Part shown: positions 56,581-64,000 of the stretch, piece by piece
Numbering within the stretch: the first letter of the stretch is position 1
How the letters are laid out: every line of letters starts with the position of its first letter
Assembly (NCBI GenBank): GCA_024516155.1
Contig: JAJJXM010000026.1
Location: 558,001-622,000 of the forward strand
DNA length: 64,000 bases
Direction of reading: 5' to 3'
Origin: Pyronema omphalodes
Taxonomy: Eukaryota; Ascomycota; Pezizomycetes; Pezizales; Pyronemataceae
Position numbers and translations under genes: made by a program
The notes under the pieces: generated by a model
Databases searched by the model: none
What the model was told of the DNA's origin: nothing
Seen by the model: only the letters and a program-made list of their open reading frames with translations

Positions 56581-59500
56581 ACGATAATATCATACAACAA
56601 TCATATTTTTATTTATTTACGGCTTTTTGGGACTTTTTTCCGGCGCTTTTCCTGTTTTATTTTGTTTTATTGAGATATCATTGGCTGGTGTTCTTTTTTG
56701 AATAAGGGAGTTTTTATGTAATGCTTGTGGAACTTAAGGAGGGGGCGGTTGGCAGTCGATATGTTTGTCCGTTGGGTGCTGGTTAGGATTGGTAAGGTGT
56801 TTTTTTTTTAGATATCCGGTTGGCTTTTTGGCGGGGGATGGTTATTTTTTTATCTGGATATTGTTCGGCATGATATGGAGCGCTGTTTTGCAGCTGTCTC
56901 TTTGGGAGGAGCAAAAATTCTCTTCGCACATAATGCGTGACGAAGATGGATGCATTTCTTTTTTTTTTACTGACCAACTTCATTTATGGTCATTTGTAGT
57001 TTTTTCTTCAAATGTCATCTTTTTACTTAACATGATGGACGCACGAACCATGAAGGACAAGACGAATTCATCATTATACCAAAAATACTTTCATTATATA
57101 CATATATACCTTTTAGTTCTTCTTAATGGCGGAGATGGATGGAGAAGACTTAACATTCGTTTTCTTATTTTTCTTTTCTTAGCTTCTTGTATTTGTTTCT
57201 GTTTTCAAATCTTGATAACCCTTTTTTCTCTTATACTTTGTGTACGGTCGTGAAGAAGGCTTTGGGCGTGTAACTTTTGTTTTTTACTTTCTTTGCTAGG
57301 AATAGGGAGGGTTTTCTTGGGGAAGGATAAGGCGGGGATTTGATATTTTGTAGCTTTTTGTTTGATATTCAATTAATCTACTTCACTCGCTGATTGAAAG
57401 TCTTCATGTCATTGAAACCGGCATCTCGGTATCAATCCCAACTTCTCAAACATGCAAAACTGTAGGCACGAAGATAACCACCAAGTCTTGATACGTAACT
57501 GATACATCCGCTCCGTCCTCTGTGCAGAAAATTTCTTTGCATTATTTCCTCTCTCGTATAGGCTGCAGAGTGCAGGAACTGTAGGATCAATAATATGCCG
57601 CGCAAAAGCAAACATGGAATATGTCTTAATATCATCTGATACCATAATTATTACCGTTTCCAGAATGTTTCAAATATATTATTTCACCAACCAAAAATCT
57701 CCCGAATCGGAAGAACAATTCGGAAGAAAGTAGATCTCTTTAGCCATTAGCTACCGGTAAATAGCTTCGGCTCAGTTGAGATATATTCAATTGGAAGTTC
57801 AAAGTATCGGTATAGCTTAACTATAAGCTGACTGCATTTACAAGTATCAAGATATCTCCCCGCCGGATGTCAAAAACCGTCGTAACAAGTATACCCGCTC
57901 GTATCTGCCTTCGTTAGATGCAACAGCCACAGCGGATCATGAGTCGTGTGAGCTCGGCTGGTTGAGTACGAAGCTCGTGGCTTACGGATATCACGGTGCG
58001 GGATGATGGGTCCGAGATCCTCTGCTGAAGAATTATTATTCCGTCCTTTCGCAAGTTTTTACCCATTAACAACTACCTAATCAACTGACCGAGTCTTTCC
58101 GAACGAACTGAACTACGTACGACGACGCCTCACGCCTCACACACAGAATGTTCTCTTGTGTCTTGGAGCTACATACTAGGCATATGGAGGACTCTAGACG
58201 CCAACACATCTCCGATATCTTTTCAAGCCACTTTCCAAACCACGGGGACCGTGTGAATGCGGCGTAAAAAGATGGGGGAGCGAGAGTTATCACCACCAAA
58301 CTAGTGGCCACTAATTTCGACCTTCTTAATCCCTTGTTAATGGTCTGACATGTGCCAACCCAAGTCTGGACTAACGATGTCACTTTTTGGCGACCCTAGA
58401 CTGTCTATAGCGTGCCCTTAGTTATGGTCCCTAGCTCGGAATATCTTGCCCCCACCACAACCACTACATACAGTACGACGACGACCACCACCACCACACC
58501 AGAACGACGGCGCCGCCGAGATTTCTTCTAACACGGCTTTCCCTTAGTGTCTTAATTCAGGCACAACTGGGTACATGGCTGGAAACTATCTAGACTATTC
58601 TGAACCCCAAATTATGTTCTAGACGATGATACCTACTGTGGAGATGTAACCGAACGAATAGCAAGCACCATGAACAAAGAAAAAAACAGGCCCCAAGGCC
58701 CCCCCACTTCACGGAAGGAACCCCACGGAAGTGGGGACGATCGTTGTGGGCCCTGTCCAGAAGTCGATGGAATTCGACGTGCGGGGTTTTGCTACATATC
58801 TTACCTGCCTTTGCTACTTGACCTGCTTTGCCGGGTTTTAGATGAGGATATGCAACTTGCTTGTTGGAGCCTACTTATCACCTTTCATGGTTCTTACATA
58901 CCTAGACCCTTCGGTTCCTTCAAAACCACGAGGTTCATGTATGAGGATATATTGCAGAATGTGGAGACAGCAATTACATTGCATGACAGTAGGTACATAA
59001 GAAAGCGAGCTTCAAGGAGCGTCGGTGGGGGAAATTTGCATGATGCGAGAGAGCGGTGTATTCTCTAGGGTAAAAGACGTGCTTGTGTGAAAGTGGAAGA
59101 ATCAAGTATCGATATCTTCCGGAGGAGTGGAAGATTTTTCGAAATAGAGAAGGAACATCTCAAACATTTTGGTGGCTGTTTTTCGGAACATTCGAAGACT
59201 AGTGAGTGATTTACTACTCTACTCGGTGGTGCCGGTGACCTGGTGGCGGGAAATGTTTGGTTTCCCCACACATTTAGATGCCCTCCAACGTCCCGAGATA
59301 AAGAATACAATTCATCCGGCGAACGGTCGTATATCGTAAACTCATCATATTTTCCACGGCAGCGTGGCAAGGCATGGGGAAGTCGCCGGACATGCGATGT
59401 CGTCTGTGTATCTGAAGCTATGTAAGCACGAGCGATCTACAGCCGGCGTCACATTTGGACAGCGGATACATGCGTAAGTAGATTTGCTTTATCTATTGTC

Positions 59501-62477
59501 CAATAACGCCTCTGTAACATGAAACAAATATGTTTAAGCTTTTCCGTCGACCCTTTCCCCCTATTATTGGGGATCACAAAATGTGATTCGACGTTGAAAA
59601 AAGGGGTAGCGACTTTAGGTTTTATAACCAACGACTGCGGCTGGTTGTTAACTTTATTTCACTTCACACGACATCATTATCCTCGACATCATTATTGTGC
59701 ACGGAAATACATGGCAACGGCAACTACTTACTACCACTACTACTACCACCACCCAAAATATCTTCATCAACAAAACTAAAGCACGTACCTTTCATTACGG
59801 AAGCTTTCCGGCGAAGGATTCTGGCATCCGCTACTACTGACAGTGGATAACACCTGGAACAAGCTGCGACAAACTTGACTGTGCATCAAAACATGATTTC
59901 CATTATCGAAATCCGCGCGCATCAACCTGCTACTGCCCGGGAAAAATTTGCCTCGTCACTCAGCCCTGATACATATTAGAGAGATTTTAGCTTCGAATCT
60001 TATTGGAACAGTTATGAATATGTATCTACTTTAGATAGCAATTGTCACACTTATGACAACACGGAATCATTGCAACGACAGACATTAAAAGACCAAGGTT
60101 TAATATTCATAATTGGGGCCAGCATAACAACATTAACCTCGTATTTCCAACGATCTCGCCACACATCAAAAGTAGTTGAGTCTAGCCGAGACGACAATGG
60201 GTGTTAGATATGTGCATCGTCCGCACCTTCCGGCAGCCGCGTGCATGCGCCCATCTTCAGTATGGATACATATCATCAGGTATCAATTGGTTATTCAGCT
60301 GGCGACGGCAGATCTTAATGACCACTGACCAGTTATGGGTGTTGGTTGTATGCCGGATGGGGTACGCTTAATTTGTCGTTGTCCGTGTTGTTGCTTCTTA
60401 GTTACTGCGGAGGGTACATATCTGGCGTTGCTTTAACCCATATCTTCACCGGGTATGACTGACGGTGGGTTTGTTCACTGGATGGATGTATGTATGCAGC
60501 CATACCGTTGTTAGCTACATACATGATCGGCAGCTCATACCGGGCTTTGCAGCACCGAAAATCGTCACTATGTAACACTGTAACTGTATATATGTGTTTT
60601 CCATCCGTCCGTGATGATCTCGGGAAATCCGATGATTTTCCCAGACGTTACGGTAGCGACGCGCACGGCGCGTTTGTGTGAAGGACTGTTGTTGCAAATT
60701 GGACGAATCAGAAGATACGGTTAGAGATTCTTTCTTTGGTTGTTACCAGCTACCTGCCAAATATCGTACGAAGCGCGAAAACGTATGACATGCAGTAAAC
60801 CGAAAAATCCCAGCGGTGAGTTGATGCAATGAATAAACACCGGTAGGATTTTGTTTCGGATAACTGGCTCGCATGGATTTTCGAGCATGCGAGATTATCA
60901 GACAAAAGAAGAAAAAACCGACATATGGGCCGATTTCCGCTGTTATGGTTCCGATGCCCAGGATTTCGCTTCGAAAAAATGATGTACTCCGCCGAAGATG
61001 CGTTTCCGGTGAAGGATATTCGGAGATAGACGAAATCGGACTCGGGTGAGAACCAATGAACCGCCCTAGAAATGCAACTTCAACGGAGAAAGGCGTGTCT
61101 TCCGGTGTCTCTCATGAGGTGCATAGTTGAAAATCCGGTTGAAAATCTAGATGCATCCATCCATTGACTGGATTAATTCACACGATAAAATACATATGCT
61201 GCAGAGACCGCCTCCGATGTGTACATAGGGCGACCGATAATAGGAAGCCTTAGCATCGGAGAAACATGCATGTGTCCACTGTTATGCAGAAACCCACATC
61301 TACCAAAAACAATTATAGACATGTTCCACCAAGCTAAGTAGAGATTTAAACCAAGACTTTATAGTGTTGACAAGTACTTGAACAGAAAGAGCTCTGGTGT
61401 CTGTCTTGATGCCGTTGCCGATATATCCCCAAGCTTATCCCGTGACGTAAAATGGATGCGGGATTGCCCTCGCGGTCCACGCGCCGCGTACCTGCAGATA
61501 GGCGTTGATTCCGACCCATGGTTAACATAGATAGCCGAAGCCTAGGCATGTATTAGATCAGGAAGTCAAGATCAAGTAGGGCAGTGTCTTCGGAACAAAC
61601 GTCCTGCTTATGACGAGTGAGAATTATAGTATCCGACGTCCGGTGATTTCAGTAGTTTATTAACCAATCAATAGAAAAACAAACCTTGAAATGAGATCTT
61701 TACCAGCTTTGGCAAGCTCAGACTTGTCATCATCTTGCATGCTGACCAATTGGCGGTATGAGCGCGGAATACTGGCAGTGACATTTGGGTTTAATCACTG
61801 GAATCTGCCGCCAAGCGGCGAGTGAAGTCTAGAATTACCTGATTTGGCTGTAATTATTACAGCCCAAACCCCAAATTTCGTCTCCCATGGGGACCATTCA
61901 AGAAGAACGAAAGCGACGGCGGGAAACATTTACCTACACTAGTGCGATCATCATTGATCATCCATTGTTTGTCAGAGATCAGCATGTGCATTTCGGTGAA
62001 GAAGCTGTGTAGTCTATGAGACTGGCGTTAGTATTTGTCTACGAGATTCATATGGATACCATATCATCGGTATTATTGAATGGTTAATATCGATAGTTGG
62101 ATAGCTACCCGTCGGATAGACGGAGACCGTTATAGTATGGTATCAGGATTCATAATTGCAAATGAGCATCGGTCACGAATGTGAAGTGAAACACAGCACG
62201 TAGCTGTTGATCGCCTGATATCGGATTGATTGATTGACTGGAGTTTGGGAATGCGTTTTACCTAACGGAGCCCAAGGGTTATTTTGAAAACAACCATCAA
62301 GGAGGGAACCCATCGAGGAATTTCGTACCCAAAGAGATTTAGGGATAGTAGAACTTAATCTACCTAATCCATCCTGCCATATAACATTATAAGCTCACGT
62401 GCTGTCACGACTGAGTTTCTCGAGCGGAATCGATTGAGTACTTACGTGGAATAAATTGTTTTTAAAAGCTAGTATAC
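56581..62477. other. Gene-poor stretch, 5.9 kb
   Basis: After the T-rich 3' flank of the transcription factor (56600-57250) I see only short unrelated frames. One of 132 codons at 58670-59068 has no motif and overlaps no splice signals that would extend it. No RNA gene recognised. Confidence 0.45.
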
Positions 62478-62479
62478 CA

Positions 62480-62595
62480 GCTACGGTCATAGAATTATGA
62501 ATACAACGCATCCCGTCCGCTCTGCGCTATTTAAGCATGATATCGTCCGGCTAGTACTGTCGTGGGTGACCAGACGGGAATCCCGGATACTGTAG
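62480..62595 (+). rRNA. 5S rRNA-like gene, left end of element B
   Basis: 116 bp, one difference from the three identical copies (ATTATG for ATCATG), which keeps helix II as a G-U pair. T6 terminator follows. Confidence 0.65.
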
Positions 62596-63082
62596 TTTTT
62601 TGCCCTTAAAGCTCATGGACTTTTATTTTTGCCTGTGGGTACAATAGGTAGCAGTGTGTAGTTGGTGCTTTGTGTGGATCTCAAACATTATGTTGGTTTG
62701 CCGTCATGAAAGGATTGTAATTTCACTGCAATGAAAGACCAAATAATATTCCATGAACGATATCAGCTTGTATAGTGCCTGCCTTCAAAAATCGGCAGTT
62801 CATACAAATTAATGCATATTGTATGGAAATGCATTTACTTGTGACTCGAGCTGTTCAAACGCGGGAATCAGATATCTACTTGAGTCATACTCTGCAATTT
62901 ATGACCCTCCATGGCCCGGAACTGCACCAAGCGGCAGAACCTATCACCATGCCGTACACATGACCTGCTCTAAGGACCAACCTAATTGAGCACTTACGCC
63001 GCAAGACAAAAAGAGAGGAACCTGATGAAAAGATGTACGAACGTGAGGTTGTCTGGTGGTGACAAAAAACAAGTGGCAAAAA

Positions 63083-63198
63083 CTACAGTATCCGGGATTC
63101 CCGTCTGGTCACCCACGACAGTACTAGCCGGACGATATCATGCTTAAATAGCGCAGAGCGGACGGGATGCGTTGTATTCATGATTCTATGACCGTAGC
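63083..63198 (-). rRNA. 5S rRNA-like gene, right end of element B
   Basis: Identical to both copies in element A, with a T5 terminator in its own direction. Directly outside its 5' end the plus strand reads GATACTGTAG, the same ten bases that end a 5S unit. Confidence 0.65.
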
Positions 63199-63204
63199 TG
63201 ATAC

Positions 63205-64000
63205 TGTAGTCTTTAGTCAGTACATAATAAAAATTAAAAAACTCAGCGCTCGTTGACTGCAGGCGCAGTCTACTGGATTTAGTCAAAATTTTGCTTATCT
63301 GCCGAATACAAATAGAGAAACCGTAATGTATCAGTTCGATTCATGTAAAAAGGTAAGTCAGAGCAAACGAGATTAATATTAAAATTTATAGGGCATGTTA
63401 CCGACAGAAATCATGCTCTATGTATTACTGGGCTCGTTATTTCACAATTGAAGAAACAGTCATAGGTTGACAGGAAACAAATATATGTTCTCTGTATGTG
63501 ATTTCTATACATGTTCAATCGATATACTCAAAGAAACCCACTGAAAACAATACGAGCTGCGGTCATGAGAAAAGCTCATGCTAGAGATGACACAATGTAT
63601 CTCAAAGTTACCCTTCTTGGGTACCTTCTCTTCCGGAATTTGTGGTTCGCTGGTAGTATTATGATCTATAGCGGAAACGTGAATGAATTAATTAGCCTGA
63701 GGCTGTAGATTCTTTTGTCCTTCCCTCCTCATCCTTTTCTTTATCTTTATCGTCATTGCGGTTTTTTTATCTTCATCGCCTTACCAAGTCTTTCTGCTTC
63801 TTCATCTTCATCATTTTTGTCTTATTACGAGTATTGTTTTAGACTTGTCTCAATATGTGATTTTGTGTTTTGTAACAATTCGAAAAGCGTAATGCATGCC
63901 AAAGCTGATGATGGATGACGTGGGTAACTGTGTCGTGAACACAGCTCGTGCGTTGTCGGAGATTCCAGATCTTCTACGGGTAATAGAATAACTTTTAATT
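63205..64000. other. Right end of the window, no gene seen
   Basis: Short frames at 63511-63708 and 63715-63918 lack motifs; a gene could begin further right. Confidence 0.4.

Larger units (their letters stand above)
62478..63200. mobile_element. Element B: 723-bp element with 5S rRNA-like terminal inverted repeats
   Basis: Same family as element A but inverted relative to it. The 5S-like units at 62480-62595 (+) and 63083-63198 (-) face inward across a 487-bp core. The core repeats both halves of the A core (63079 down to about 62872, and 62596-62643) and adds about 230 bp between them, so A looks like an internal-deletion derivative. The outer flanks are unlike those of A. ATAC occurs directly outside both ends (62474-62477 and 63201-63204), a possible but weak 4-bp target duplication. 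No coding capacity seen. Confidence 0.6.

Overview
The window looks like nuclear DNA of a filamentous ascomycete, most likely a pezizomycotine; a leotiomycete of the Botrytis/Sclerotinia type is my inference, not something the sequence proves. Reasons: short introns (50-131 nt) with GTAAGT/GTATGT-type donors and CTAAC/CTGAC branch sites, dispersed 5S rRNA-like genes, a Tad-like LINE, and fungal forms of Prp28, Rad16, Rad7, an ArfGAP-UBA protein and an Msn2/SebA-type C2H2 factor.

Layout. 1-5.3 kb: three unrecognised genes, one cut by the window edge, one with three exons, one probably frameshifted. 5.8-11.8 kb: a full-length non-LTR retrotransposon on the minus strand with two intact ORFs and a 13-bp target-site duplication. 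13.1-13.75 kb: a two-exon gene for a small secreted precursor whose second exon encodes a six-cysteine, knottin-type core. 14.0 kb: a lone 5S rRNA-like gene. 14.75-17.1 kb: prp28 (minus). 18.5-21.0 kb: an ArfGAP/UBA/Q-rich protein (minus, four exons, one of them 17 nt). 24.3-30.5 kb: rad16 (minus) and rad7 (plus), arranged head to head around a 972-bp intergenic promoter. 30.5-31.7 kb: poly-G, a CCCAT pentamer satellite and other simple repeats. 33.4-36.7 kb: a large secreted Cys/Gly/Asn-rich protein with eight Lys-Arg sites. 36.7-55 kb: an 18-kb gene-poor stretch. 55-56.6 kb: the Msn2/SebA-type transcription factor. 56.6-64 kb: gene-poor again.

How parts work together: Rad7 and Rad16 are the two partners of the damage-recognition complex for global-genome nucleotide excision repair, and here they share one promoter region containing two ACGCGT boxes and a TGAGTCA site. 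Prp28 is a spliceosomal helicase and the ArfGAP acts in vesicle traffic; these neighbours look unrelated in function.

Most unusual: (1) two elements (40.6-41.1 kb and 62.5-63.2 kb) whose terminal inverted repeats are complete 116-bp 5S rRNA-like genes facing inward, the two elements lying in opposite orientation and differing by an internal deletion, plus a solo 5S copy at 14 kb; (2) the spliced knottin-type gene, which is invisible to simple ORF calling. All splice models below were worked out by eye from frame, splice signals and motif continuity; none has transcript support.
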